Shown here: piece after piece, positions 46,257-59,322 of the stretch | How the letters are laid out: the number at the start of each line of letters is the position of its first letter | Numbering within the stretch: the stretch's first letter is position 1 | Assembly: GCA_936450465.1 (NCBI GenBank) | Contig: OW388305.1 | Coordinates: forward strand, 36,775,187 to 36,839,186 | Origin: Gibbula magus | Lineage: Eukaryota; Mollusca; Gastropoda; Trochida; Trochidae | Length of the DNA: 64,000 nucleotides | Direction: 5' to 3' | Position numbers and translations under genes: made by a program | The notes under the pieces: model-generated | The model's database searches: none | What the model was told of the DNA's origin: nothing | Seen by the model: only the letters and a program-made list of their open reading frames with translations

Positions 46257-49070
46257 TTAGTAATAAGCTGCTGTGTTGACTCTAAATCAGGAAGTTCTTA
46301 CAGGTCTTCAGAAGGAAATAATTTGTGATAATTGGTTGGAAGTAGAGTCATAAACAGGGTTAAGAGACCGTGGGTAAGTATAATTTGTTGCAGGTCTCTC
46401 ATACACCGTCTTTAGTGACTTAGATAAACTGTGTCTTCCTCACACCAGTCATCCTGGTTTAGGTGTAATAAAACTAAGTGGAGGAAAGCATTCAATAACA
46501 GACCATTCTATTACCTTATAATTTGTGCTGTCAGGATCTGGTTTCAATAAACCAGTCGCGACACACAGACACACATGCTATGAACTCTAATTTCATTGGT
46601 TTAAACTTTTGCAGAGTTTTCCAGTTACTATATGGGTTCATATTTATAAGGAATGTTGTCTTGGAAGAGTGTATACAATACATGCATATATATTTGCAAC
46701 ATGATGATACATATACACACACATTTTTAATGGCAATTTGACAGAAATCTCTGAATATATGTAACAGGTGGGTTGTCCAACAAACCCGTGCATCACAGTA
46801 AAATTGAGGAATTCAAGGATATTGCATCTGAAGATATACGAGGATAAAAGCCGTTTAGGTGATAAATCGCAAAGTGGGAAGAGACGTCACTGGAGACAAT
46901 ACCTGTGTGGATGATTTCAGCAGAGACAACATGAAGTCCACAATTTGATACCCACAGAGGTAACTTTGGGTTGTCCATTGTAATATCTCGAATCTAATTA
47001 TCATATGTATTTCCGATATGGTTGATATCAATAATGAAAATAAATTATTTTCAGCTTTTGACTTGGATTTGGTCTCCTTTTTTCACAAATTCAACTAGCA
47101 TAAAACAGTCACAAATCACAAGTCACAACTTTATCCAGCGTTTCTGTTGGTAACATTTGCATTGTTACTCTTCAATAAAGATCAATAAACATTTCCTTTG
47201 TCATTCTTAGAATTAAACACACATCAATTACTTACATTGCGTATTACAAGAGAATGATATTGTTTTACCTCTTACAGTAACAAGAAAAACATAAATATTT
47301 GTTTCCCATATACAAGGGACTATTTAAAGGCGCTGTGGCACGTTTTTTGCATATAATTTTTTCTCAAATTTGTCATTTATTATTAGGTTTTAAGCAATAT
47401 ATTGTTATATGAGAGGCTGAACATCTCATAACACGACCTGATAGGCTGTATGCATAGAAAACTGTTATCTGTATGGAATAAAATGGCATGATTGTGGAAG
47501 TCATCAGTGTAAAAGGTAGATTTGTAGGTCATACGTAATTTTGAGAGTTCAGACAACACGATGGTTGACCAATCATTGTCAAATATTTAAAAACCTACCC
47601 TGAGTATTAAGGTATTGCTAAATCAGTAAGATCACTTGAACTGCCTTTGAGTGGCTATTATGATATCAACACATGAAAAAGGCCACTCAAAGGGAAATGG
47701 ACACGCATGGTTTTACTGAACGTTGTACATTCCTTTTTTAACCTTTTTTTTGGATTGATTCAGGACTATTATTTAGTCAGTTGAGCTTATTTACCTCTTT
47801 GTGAGAGCACTTTACTTCAGAAAGAACGGCGTGCTACAGCACCTTTAAATCAGCCAGTATAAAACATGCATTACAGATTCGTTTAATAACATCATTTAAT
47901 CACATGCGGTCTATCTCTAGCCTACTGATAATGGTGATTAAACCTCCCCACCAATCCGTCCTTTCTACAAGCAAACACAATCTTAATCAAATTTACATTG
48001 TGAATGAACATTGATTTGCCCCTACATGTTCAATTCAAGATGAAATTAGATTTATGTTGGCAATCTTTTCAACGACACTTTGTGTGTGTACATTCACTGT
48101 GTGTTTCACTGATGAAAACACGGTTGTTCTCTAAGATTCATGTAAACGTTTATAAATGACAATATATATTTACAGGAGGGACTTATTGAATGATGTATCA
48201 TTAGCTGTGAGAACATTGTATTAAACGTTTTGTCTCTGGAAGGAGTCAACCCGATTGCAAATCTTTGAACCAGTTATTTACCCACACAAAACACCATGGT
48301 AGATATGCAATGTAAACGAAGATATCATACTTACAGGACATTTTTCTTGTTCTTGTTCATACCATTAATATAAAATTCGAAACTTTTGAGATGGTGATGT
48401 GTATCTCGTTGTATAGAAGAAGTGCAGACTGCCACGATGGCCACTGTCCAATGTTTACCGTAGCTTACACTGAGCTTTGATTGTGTAGATGCTCTTAAAC
48501 TTCTCTATGCTTCACACGATCTGCTCTTGTTCCTTGAGCTGGATATAACAAGAGGAGATGTTTTATTTATTGACCGTATCCCACGTCCCATGTGTTTATA
48601 TCACCAGTGTGCGGTACCACAAGTTGGTTAGAACTATGAACTATGCATTGACATGTGCCATATGTTTTCAAACAGACAAAGCCTCTAACTCTGCTGTGTG
48701 AGCCTCCTCGTGTTACTGAATGCTCATGTACATGCTTGTAATCCGAAACACTGTTGGGAATGGAGGCAATTATTAAACTAAATTAGTTGCTTGCCTGTCT
48801 GCCTATTTGATCTATATATTGTAGTTATGAGGAAAATAACATGAATACAGTCATTCACTTAAGATTAGAGAAGCATTACATATCATGGGTAAACTACATC
48901 TATATTGAACTGGGTGATGATAGGGATAAGGTATTGCATATATCTGTGATGGAAGGAAGCCGGGTTTTTTATTTTATAAATGTCTGATATCAACATTGCA
49001 TTATTTAGAATATCCATGCATTTGACTATCTGAGTGTCAAACTATACTATGTAAGAAGTTAATTGTTTGG
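46257..49070 (+). repeat. Segmental duplication block A, copy 3
   Basis: Collinear with copies 1 and 2. The pearl site is empty at 47676-47680. It keeps about 145 bp (48246-48390) that both other A copies lack. Confidence 0.9.
48246..48390 (+). other. Segment kept only in A copy 3
   Basis: Lies where A1 and A2 read ggaaggagat without interruption. The diverged A' copy has related sequence at about 53650-53720 (acccatacaaaacgcc against acccacacaaaacacc), so A1 and A2 probably share a deletion. Confidence 0.6.
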
Positions 49071-50110
49071 CCAGTGAAATTTGGAAAATGATAGAGTTAT
49101 GTAGGATGTGACCTACGATATTCAAATCTCATTCTCAATGAACTAATTTTGCTGATGACAACAGTTTACAACAATGAAAATAATATAATAAAATCGATTT
49201 TCATAAAGGCTCATCTTTGAAATGGCCATAATTCAATGTTGACATGATCTTGGTTACAACCATTAAAAGATACACGATTCCATACATGTCATCATCTCAC
49301 AGTTGATGCCTGTTATTACCAAAGTACCCTATCACAATCAGTAGAGATCTGCTGCAGGCTATGCTTAACGCTGAGACCGGCACAGACACATTCAATAGAA
49401 GGATTTAGCATCCCACTTTAAATTATTGAACGTAGTTTCTGGAAAGGTGTTAGGGTGTGATCTACAATATCCTAATCTCATTCTCAATTAACTAATTCTG
49501 CTGTTGCAGCGAGCAGTAAAAACAAAATTAAGATAAGAAAACTGTTTCTCATAATGGATCATCTTCAAGCTGGTCATCATTCAATATTGATAGTTCATGG
49601 TTAATTCCATGAAAAGATAAACTTTGAATACATGACATCATCTCAAAGTTGATGTCTGTAATTACTAAAGTACCATATCACAATTAACCTAAATATGCTG
49701 CGGGCTATGCTTAACGGTTGAGACCAGGACATTCACATTCAATAAAGGATTTGAATCATTAGCATTAAACTTAAAGCAATTGAATGGAGTGTCCGGAAAC
49801 GGTAGTAATTTAACAAATATACAAAAGGTCGCAATGTTTATTCTACGCTTTTGAAGAAATAATAAACTGAAAGTCGCAAACAAACGGATTCAGCAATACA
49901 TGTTAATATAATAAAAAATATTCTTGAAACAGATTTTAAAAAAACCTATATTATGTATCGAAAAAAATTACATTTGGAAGGGTCTTTCAGTTAAAATAAC
50001 AATTAATTGTAAAGGATCAATTGTCCAGTTTCGATCATCATTTTTTTAATAACATTGAATAGAATAACGAAATATAAGCTTAACGGTTTAAGAATGCTTA
50101 CAAACACATG
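49071..50110 (+). repeat. Block E copy 2: tandem pair of about 360-bp repeats
   Basis: Collinear with 18591-19720, with the same two diverged units. No gene. Confidence 0.8.
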
Positions 50111-50699
50111 AGGAAAAGGCCAAGTCTCTATTGTTAATAGCCGAGGTCGGAATTGCAAAAGTTATTCAATGGGTGACAAGTCAGCAGATCAGTCCTTCTA
50201 CGGCGTGGATAACTTGGTTTTCCAGGCAGTGTGAAGTTGGTTACTTATTCGTTATTGGACATTCGATTTTTCCAGTTACCTATTCAAAACAATGATCTGA
50301 GAAAGCACTATAGAGGCTATATATCACAACCTGAGTATACTCATTTTAAGGAAAATGCAATTCCCTATCCAACGAGGTATGTTGTTTGATTCGCAAAATA
50401 TCAGAGTGTACCGTAAATTACGAAAGAAGGGCGATTGGGTTTGTAAAATCAAGCCAAAAGGGAAAGTAAATATTTAAATGGATACCAAGGAATATTTTCA
50501 CCAACGTCACTAGGTAGCTCTGTAATGAGGTTTTCACAATCAAACTAGCCTGAGGGTACCAAGGAATATTTGCACCAACATCTAAGGGTATCCAAATGAA
50601 AGAATTTCCATTCCAATGGGGTATCTTACATGATATCTAAATATGCTTCAAAACAATATAATCAAAGCAAACTAAACAAATTATGATTGCTAATTCAGA
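50111..50699. other. Unit-2-specific sequence
   Basis: No match to unit 1. It contains a short direct repeat, ataccaaggaatattttcacc (about 50482) and gtaccaaggaatatttgcac (about 50557), spaced about 75 bp. Nothing else is recognisable. Confidence 0.45.
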
Positions 50700-51355
50700 G
50701 TTTATTAAAGTAAAAAAAAACATACTTAAAAATCCCTTATGAGAAATTGAATTAGTGTTTGAAAAATTACCAGATTTCAAGTACGGACTGTTGAGAAAAT
50801 ATTACGAAATCTGTACAAAATCGATACTGAAATTGATGAAGAAGATTTGAATTCCATCAGTGATGCTAATGAATTCTATAAAGCATGTCATTGTCAGACC
50901 ATTTAACAATAATACTGTCTAGCACCTTTAGTAATTAACCATTCAAACTCATTTTTTTTATATTAAAGACTACACAACACGATTCTTCTATAACTGTATT
51001 AATACTGCATGACACGTGACAAAAAGGGTATTTCTTCGACATTTACCAAGAAGTCTTTTACTTGAAGTTGAACTACTTCGGCGTGTTGAACATATTGGAA
51101 ACCCTATTCTTAGCGCCATGGGAAAAGGTTGGCTTATATATTGATATGACCTTTTCATTTCAGAACGATGTTAGCAGTGAGTCGTACTTTACATTATTTC
51201 ATAAACTATTATCATTTAGGATTAACATGGACATAAGACATGTGTATTTTGTTACTTTACTATTTCATAGTCGTGTTGATTTCCATTCTCTTTAAATTTG
51301 TAACATGATAAAAATATAAAATAGTAAAAGTATTTTGACATCATATTGTTTATAA
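50700..51355 (+). repeat. Block G copy 2, internally deleted
   Basis: Matches 20656-20760 and then, after a deletion junction near 50823 (caaaatcga|tactgaaatt), 22103-22640. It carries the copy of the candidate start exon with a GC donor. Confidence 0.8.
51062..51295 (+). CDS. Copy of the 77-codon duplicated open frame
   Basis: Same frame and length as 22342-22575 with a handful of amino-acid changes (for example SFGVLN to YFGVLN, SVSYFEVL to SESYFTLF). No stop gained, but identity between units is high overall, so conservation of the frame is weak evidence. Confidence 0.25.
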   Translation: MKLNYFGVLNILETLFLAPWEKVGLYIDMTFSFQNDVSSESYFTLFHKLLSFRINMDIRHVYFVTLLFHSRVDFHSL

Positions 51356-54300
51356 CATCATATCAAAGGTAAATCTTAGTCAGAAGCTTCTGTGTTGACT
51401 CTAACTCAGGAAGTTCTTGCACGTCTTTGGAAAGAGACAATTTGTGATAATTGGTTGAACGTGGAGTCATAAACAAGGTTTAGAGATCGTGTGTGAGATA
51501 TAATTTGCTGAACGTCTCTCATAAACCCTCTTAAGTGACTCAGATAAACTGTGTGTTCCTCACAACCAGTCTGCCTGGTTTATCTGCCGTGTAATTCAGT
51601 GAAGAAAACCATTCAATAATGGACAAAATTGTTGTGCTTTTCAGGACATGGTTTTAATAAACCAGGCGAGTACATCAACTACAAGCACACACATTTATGT
51701 ACTCTTATTTACTCTATGTATTATTATTCAATTTAAGGTACTTTTAGGCTGTGAAGAGTGTACATAACATACCGAAAAGTTGAATAACAATTTGACTTAA
51801 ATAGATTCACATATCTTAAGCTGCAACAGATGAGTTGTCCAACAAAGCCATGGAAACCTGATAAGTAAAATATCAAGATACTTAACACATTGTTTTACTT
51901 ATACGGTATCTTACTTATCCAAATTTGTGAACACCTGCAGATGATAACCATATACACGTATTACTCATTTATGAAACCATTTACATGTATATTTATACAT
52001 CAGAATGGAATGACATTGTAACGATACTTTTATTTTATTATATTTTAACATAGAGGAATTCAGGGATATTGCCGTAAAGTTATACGAAGACAGGTGCTTC
52101 TTAATCCGATAATGTATTGACGATATGAACATCAAAGCATTACCAATGCCTTCGACTGTTAATGATCTTTGGTCGTATTTCCGATATTATGTGATATGTG
52201 TGATATATATCTGAATAATATACAATAAACTATGTTCAGTGTATGTCTTGGATTTGGTCTCCTTTATTTATCTGCATGTTTATAGCATTCATTAAAGGAA
52301 CATCTAACAAACTTTTCTGTTTCCAAAATTGCATTATTACTTGTCATTGGCAAAAAGTGACATTTACAACTGATTCTGATTGCACAACTAACTTTTAAAT
52401 CAACCAATCAGGATTATCTAACCATGAACGCACTCCAAATGCAACAATGGTTACTCTGAAAGAATTTGATTCCTATATGGAGAGAATGTGTTGGATTGAA
52501 ACGATAAATAATGTGGATCAATATCCATTATCAAGAACTTAAACTTCACCATGTTAATTCAAGAAGTGTATTTTGCTCAGTGCGAAATAACAATTACATA
52601 AAAACATATTTACATTGTAAATGTAAGTGTTGCTGCCATCTATTGAGCCATAGTTCAGTAACACATCGCGTGTAATAAAGAAAGATTTTCTTTTACAATT
52701 TCATAATTTATACAAAAAGAAAAACACAATTTTGTTTGTAGTTTCTTTTAGATATCACGAAAAGCAACATATTTGGAGAGACTAAACTGAAAGTGTTTTT
52801 GTTCATACAGGATAATCTTTAACTTTTCGATAATAATGGCCGTTCATTAATCTATATTAACTTAAACCAGAATTTGATAAGTTGATAACAACTTGTTCAT
52901 TATGTCTCCTTCCTAAATAAAAGAAGCTGCTTTTCAATAAACATTATCTTCGTCATTCTTGGTCAAATGTGTATTAAACATATATCATCCATTTACATTG
53001 CTACACGGAGAGAACTAGTGGATAAATATGATGAACTGGGTAATGTGTGTTTATGCTTTTGTTTGTTGCATTAGAAATGTTCAATTCATATGCAATAGAC
53101 ATGATAATAATGTAGCCAATCATGTATAGCTATTCATTCTGATAGTAACGAGGCTAACAATGTTTGTTTTCATATACAAGGGACTATCTATCTGTCTATT
53201 ACTTTAAATCAACCAGGATAACATGCGTTGTACAGATTCGTTTAATTACACATTATATTCATATGTGGTCTCTCTCTCGCCTGTAAATACTGGTGATTAA
53301 ACCTCCTAACTATTCTGTCCTTTCTACAATCAAACAAAACCTAATCAACTTTGCATCTTGAATGATCATTGATTTTCGCACCCCAGGTTTAACTAAGGAT
53401 GAAATTGCATTTCTGTCGGCAGTGTTGTCAACAATCCGTTGTGTTTCACTTGATAGAGTCTACACTCATTGATGGAAACACATTTATTTATTTATGATTC
53501 ATGTAAACCTTCTTAAACAAATATATATTGACATTGAAAAAGTATGAATTGACCCATTGAATGTTATATAACCTACAAATTGTTTGAAACCACATTAATC
53601 AAACGCTGCGGGACGTTGTATAACACAATGTTTTCAGGGAATCGATCAGTTTTTTTAACAAATTACCCATACAAAACGCCTGTTGCTACCACATGTAGGA
53701 TGCAATGATAAAAATGTATTGGCATTTTAACATGGGTTCCTGCTAAATGTTTATACTGATTGATATTCCACTACAATGTGTACATGGGCATGTATTGATA
53801 CACTGGTATAATAAGACAATAACTAACGAGTGACAGGGAATGACAATCGAAAAGATAATCTGTGATTCCCCGTCACAAGTTTTTTTCCCCCATATAACTA
53901 ATTACAGTAAAAACGCGAATATTAAAAGGCAAAAGTTTCCCTATAAGGACCCGAGAAGAAACTATATGGCAAACTATACTATATAAAAGGTTCATTGGAT
54001 GGCCAGTTAACATGTACAAATGATAAAGGTATGAAGGGTGTGATCTACGATATCCAAATCTCATTCTCAATGAACTAATTTTGCCGATGCAGTCAGAAGT
54101 AATTTTACAACAATGAAACTAAGATAATAAAATCGAACCTCTTAACGACTCATCTTCAAAGTGGTCATCATTCAAAATCGACGTGATCTTTGTTAATACC
54201 ATGAAATAGACTACCTCATCTCAAAGTTGATGTCTGTAATTACTAAAGTATCATGACAGTCGAGATCTGCTGCAGGCTGAGACCGGCACAGACACATTCA

Positions 54301-54370
54301 ATAGGAGGATTTGTACCATTAACATTTCACTTCATCATTGAATGAGGTTTCTGGAAACATTATTGTTTGT
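51356..54370 (+). repeat. Block A'/E3: old diverged copy of A and E
   Basis: Follows block A in order at lower similarity: the start at 51356; gaggaattcagggatattgc at 52050 (A: gaggaattcaaggatattgc at 620); cttggatttggtctcc at 52248; catatacaagggactat at 53172; the 53220-53340 segment; ctatactatataa at 53969; and one E unit at 54000-54360. It shows that A and E were already adjacent before the recent tandem duplication. Confidence 0.7.
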
Positions 54371-54984
54371 ATTAATATAGGAAAGGATACAATGTCTGAC
54401 TGTTTATTGTATGCTTTTGAAATATGGATGTGTTCCAGCTCCAGTAATCAAAACAGTAGACATCAACAGCAGACAGACAACGATCCGATGCAGAAAAAAA
54501 TATCAATAGACCGAGAAAGATGTTTCTGAAAAGGGAAGTAAGATTTGTGAAAATAAATGTGTGTGGACACCCGCCGTCCACACACAGAAGCACATGGTGA
54601 TTATTATAGTCTCTCGAACGTTTACAATTGTACAGCCCTTTATTGCGGCAGATGAATTGGTTACATTGTTAGTTATTTGTTGGCTGGCATCTCAAAGTGG
54701 TTATCAAAATGTAGCATATTGCAAACAGTTTCAAAATTCAATGTTTGTGCACGGATTATACTAAAATATTTTCCCTGTAATTCTTATCTTATAAAATGAG
54801 TTAATGATTTGTTATTTAAGGGGTGAAAGCATGTGTGTTACAAAATCAATTACTTTTTTAATGTTGGGCTTGAAAGTTATTGCAATATCGTTTGTTATTG
54901 CATTTGTGTTAATACAAGTGACCATAGACCATTTTAAGCAGCACTAAATGTTCTCATGTGCCGATTATATTCCAAGAAATGATA
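54371..54984. other. Unit-2-specific spacer with a short perfect hairpin
   Basis: No match in unit 1. A hairpin tgtgtgtggac-acccgcc-gtccacacaca lies at 54558-54586. Small open frames here are unconvincing. Confidence 0.5.
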
Positions 54985-57173
54985 CATATAAGCATTGTTC
55001 TGCCAACAGGAATGCAGTTATTAATGATGTTGTTAGGCTGTAATTGTGTAATAAACTAGATGTAACTATGTATGTTATTGCACTGGGTGAAACTAAATAA
55101 TGATGTAAATGGAAATAAATGAATAGACATATTGTGTTGCAACATCGTAGTCAAATTAAATATAGAATTGTATGGCCCCAACTAATTTGTCGTATTGTTA
55201 CTCGATACTGAATGTGATTATAACAGTATCTTTGAATAGTAATTAAAAGGGATATCTCCAATTCTGTCACTGGTGGTTAACGTGGATAGCTGAATATCAT
55301 TTAAAAAGGACCGTTATTAGTTGAACTACGTTTAACATTGTATATTATGGTATTATTTTAATAACACTGAATCTCAATTATACTGGTAATGTTCATCATA
55401 AAATAACGATTTGCTTAAAGCTATATTGCAGTAGCATACTAAGGATTACTACATTACCTTGTATATGTACATTTACAAGTAGGAACAAGAATATATTGTC
55501 TATTCACACAGTATGAAGTTAAACTTAAAGAGTTGAAGAAATGGGTTGTTGCTTCATAACTTACATTGACTAACTTGTGTTCACAGTTTGAAGTAAAACT
55601 TTACTTAAGAAGAGTTGAATAAATCGGTGTTGCTCAAAATATTTACAAGCTCAAAGTAGGTTTCCCGATAACACATTTTTTAGTCATGTTTTTATTGAAA
55701 TTAAGTGTAGACATATTTACTTAAAATAGTGTATAACATCAAACGTTATTTGTGTTCCAGACAGGAAAGTGCGGGATAATCTTTGGATTATCGAACAGTT
55801 TTGCAAATTGAATCTCCTGCTTTTACATTGATACTGACTGAAAACCAGCAATAAGGATCTTAGATGTCCCAAGATAAAATTGTCTGGAATGCTTATTGTA
55901 TTGTCTCGTTCTCAGAGATGATTATTGGTTCGTGTCTGGATAAATGATGTTTAAAGGTACATTTTAAACACACTTTTGCACAATAATTATATATATGTGT
56001 GTGTGTTCTTACTTGGTCTATGCAAACACGTGGTCAATTAAATAACTTAATAATTGAATATATGGTGAAAATAGGATTTTTGCTGAAATGCTGTGGTATT
56101 TCAAATATTGGTAAAGAAGCTTCACAAAGACTAATTTTCTTCACAATCATATTATACAACCATCTTGTTTTGAAGTTCTGAAGTTGAACAATCCAGGTCC
56201 AAGACAAAAGGTGTGGTTGGTATTATTGGTATGTTGCTATGACGCACCATCATGTTCAACAGTGTGATCCCTCTTTCCACTGTCATATATCAGATGTTAC
56301 ATCAGAGGTGAACACATTACTATTACATAATTATATTATAAGTTGTATGCTTCTCACAAAGGTAATACGGTCATGTACCATCCTTGTACCAGCCTAGAGA
56401 AGAGGGATTACACGGGTACCAGTACAAAGATGTTACATGAGACCGTCTTACTTGAGGGAGAAGCATACAACGTATTTATCTTTCCGTCATGTCAATACAT
56501 TTAGAACAATTATATTTATTGCATTTTGCCTGCCGATTACTGATCAGCTGATATCGCTTGAGCGACCTTGACCCTCAATGTAAACAAAATGGCGTCGTCA
56601 GCTTGACTGAAATGTTATGTAACTTACAACTAGTTAATCTTAGTGTAAATGAGACCTGAAAACAAGTGTTATGGGACACCTGCTCTTGGCTAAGAGCTGT
56701 TGCTATGGCAGCGGGGTACATGAAAATTCCACAACGTGAAACAGACTGGATTCATTAGGAAAAATCAGCCAATCAAAATCGATTATTTCGATACTTTTAA
56801 GATATGTACAATTTTTAATCAGAACAGGCTCTTTCTAGATATTTCCCCTTGCCATTGAACAATGTACGATGTATTAATCAACATTATTAATAAGTATCAA
56901 TGTTATGGAACATATAAGGTATTTACGGCTCAGACCATATGATTCGACAACTGGGCCAATACAGGCAAACCAGGGCCAATACGAGACAAACTGGGCCAGT
57001 ATAAGTCTGAATATGCTCAGTCGCACATTTAGTGAAAGCCCGAAGCAGTCGCTTCACAACTTTGACCCATGATATCTGTTCACCAATCATGTTTATAATC
57101 ATCATTTCAATACAAATGAGATGTTAAGGGTTGTGCAAATATAATGAAAAGAGGTCAATTAATAAAAGTGTCA

Positions 57174-57301
57174 TTAATTAAGTATTTCCATATTGGCCGA
57201 GTAACAGGTCATTGGTCCGTTGTATTGGCCATCAACTTCGTCTCAAGCCAATACAACGGACCTCTGACCTGTTATTCGGCCAATACAGAAATACTTAATT
57301 A
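57174..57301. repeat. Long hairpin, copy 2
   Basis: Sister of 28008-28136. The arms still pair over about 55 bp; the left arm has cattgg where copy 1 has cctcgg, and the right arm has catacagaa against catatggaa, so the stem has slightly decayed. Confidence 0.8.
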
Positions 57302-58009
57302 AAAACATTAGAGCCCCGCCTGGTTCAGGTCACCAAACTGGCTCAAGTTCTAAAGTAAAGCTGATATTATCACGAATATTTACTTACTTGATGTTATATG
57401 AGGGTTCATTAGATTTGTCTCCATGACAGTCAAAACCAAAAAATACATAACATGCAGACAAAGTCGTTCATATATATTGAACAATGATTACTGACGTTTA
57501 TTTTATTAACTCCTTAATCATTCACAGTCTTTGTGTGTAGAATTTGTATCCGGTAATGAAAACATTAGTAATAATTCACGCAACAAATTTATCTTGTTAA
57601 TTCCTAAGCTCTATTGACCTCAGCATTGCATGTTTTTAAGTCCTTATCTAAAAGCAAAATAAAATCAAAAACTAAATCAGCTGGAAGAAAAAGCACCTCT
57701 AGAGGTACTAGTTTCATTAAGCCAGGCATTCTTGTTTATAATTATAGTCCCGAAACGAAATTGTTTTAAAGGCAAGTATTAAAAATAAAATCAATGAATA
57801 CTTACCTAAAATGACGACTGTTTTTCATAATAAAAAAAAGTTTCAATGAGCTAGGCCTTATTGTTTCCGAGTTCTGATGCGGAAATATATTTGTAAGTTG
57901 TGTCTCCATGGAAACAGCTATAAAATAAAAGACCCAAAAAGTCACATCTGCACATAATACGTTTTCCCAATATCGAGTTTCACTGAGCTAGGTGTTACAG
58001 TGTTCTAAT

Positions 58010-58160
58010 TACTAGTCAGGATAAGAAAACCCGGATGAATGAACGGAAGAAGAGGCGGAAGTAATTTGTGTATGCTCCATGGATCTGGCAGTGGATTAAA
58101 GGTATCGAATATGGCGTTGCAGTTGTAGTCCAATGCTGAATCACTTAACCGAAAACATAC
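58010..58160 (-). CDS. Candidate minus-strand exon, copy 2
   Basis: Same reading as 28850-28980: SDSALDYNCNAIFDTF then NPLPDPWSIHKLLPPLLPF. A single base differs across the core. The acceptor-side sequence has changed (atgttttcggttaag), so splicing here is doubtful. Confidence 0.35.
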
Positions 58161-58353
58161 TGACACAATGTTAGACTGTAATTGCAATGATTTTGGAAAG
58201 TAATGAGTATCTTTGCTGCAATGTTAAGGTGCTTCCGTTTTCAGTCTAAAAATTGTTGCAACTAATGAAGGCTATTTTCTATATTGGAATGCAACTCTTG
58301 TATATTTTCAGAGAGGGATGTAAAGTACTTCCTTTACTTATAAGTTACTCCAT

Positions 58354-58474
58354 TTCAGGCAAGTTACACCCGTTGATACGTAAAACCCTCTCTATTGACG
58401 GCATTCCCGTTGGGCTCAAGCCTTTTGAGAAAGTTAATCTTATTTTAAGAAAGTTTCTCTCAGTTGAAAACTAG
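58354..58474 (+). pseudogene. SIDGxPVGL terminal-exon relic, copy F2 (best preserved)
   Basis: Preceded by the acceptor-like ccatttcag, the frame reads LHPLIRKTLSIDGIPVGLKP, then FEKVNLILRKFLSVEN and TAG. The peptide has normal composition and looks like a last coding exon. Other copies lie in F1, C1, C2a and C2b. I do not recognise the family, and the neighbouring exons are not identified. Confidence 0.4.
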
Positions 58475-59322
58475 ACTCTGCTGCTTGAATTGTGTAAAGT
58501 CGTCGACAATGAATAAATTTCCTTTGTAGAATGCTGTATCTGTACATGTTGTTAGCTGCATTTCATTCCGTTTCTAGATTGAAAGTTGGCAAAATTAGAA
58601 TTGCCAATATTGGACTGGATAAAGGCTAGTTTTCTACCCTCTTTTCAATCAAATCATTTATCCAATGACAGTTATTTCCTCTAGAGATGATTTAGTATTC
58701 GTTTGATTAAATATATTTCCTTTAATCCATAGTGTATTATTTATCATTGAGAAAAATCCTGTCCTGCATCTAAATACAAAAGTTTAGTTGTCAGTTATAT
58801 TGTTCTTACGATTAGTTTAACTCATGTCCATATCATATTTTCTACTAAGTTAAATGTTCTTTAAAACCATTCATCTAAAGAAACAAAGACTATTTTCCTT
58901 TTTTATCGGAATGGTTTTCTACATAATATATATTATCTGCAGATGTTTATGAATACCCAAGTTTTCATTAATGAGGGAATGTTAAAGTTAAAATGTATAG
59001 GACAGGATGCTCAGTAATGTTAATGATCAAAACCCAATAACTAATTTTAAAATCTGAAAAGTACCACTTATTAAATGTGATATTTGTAAGTTGTCACAAT
59101 TGACAAGGAACCCTTGAGACATTCACAGGGAATTGTTTTGACTTGACTTGATTTCTCGTGATTTTCTAAAAACAAACAACCAAAATAATGTTTAAGGTTA
59201 ATGCTGCTGTTGAGTCACGTTTCACATGTCCTTCTGTACAAATACTGGATCACATAATAGAATTGCATTGTAAAATAATTACAACAAAATGCATTGATGT
59301 TTGTATATCAAGTCATTCCTTC

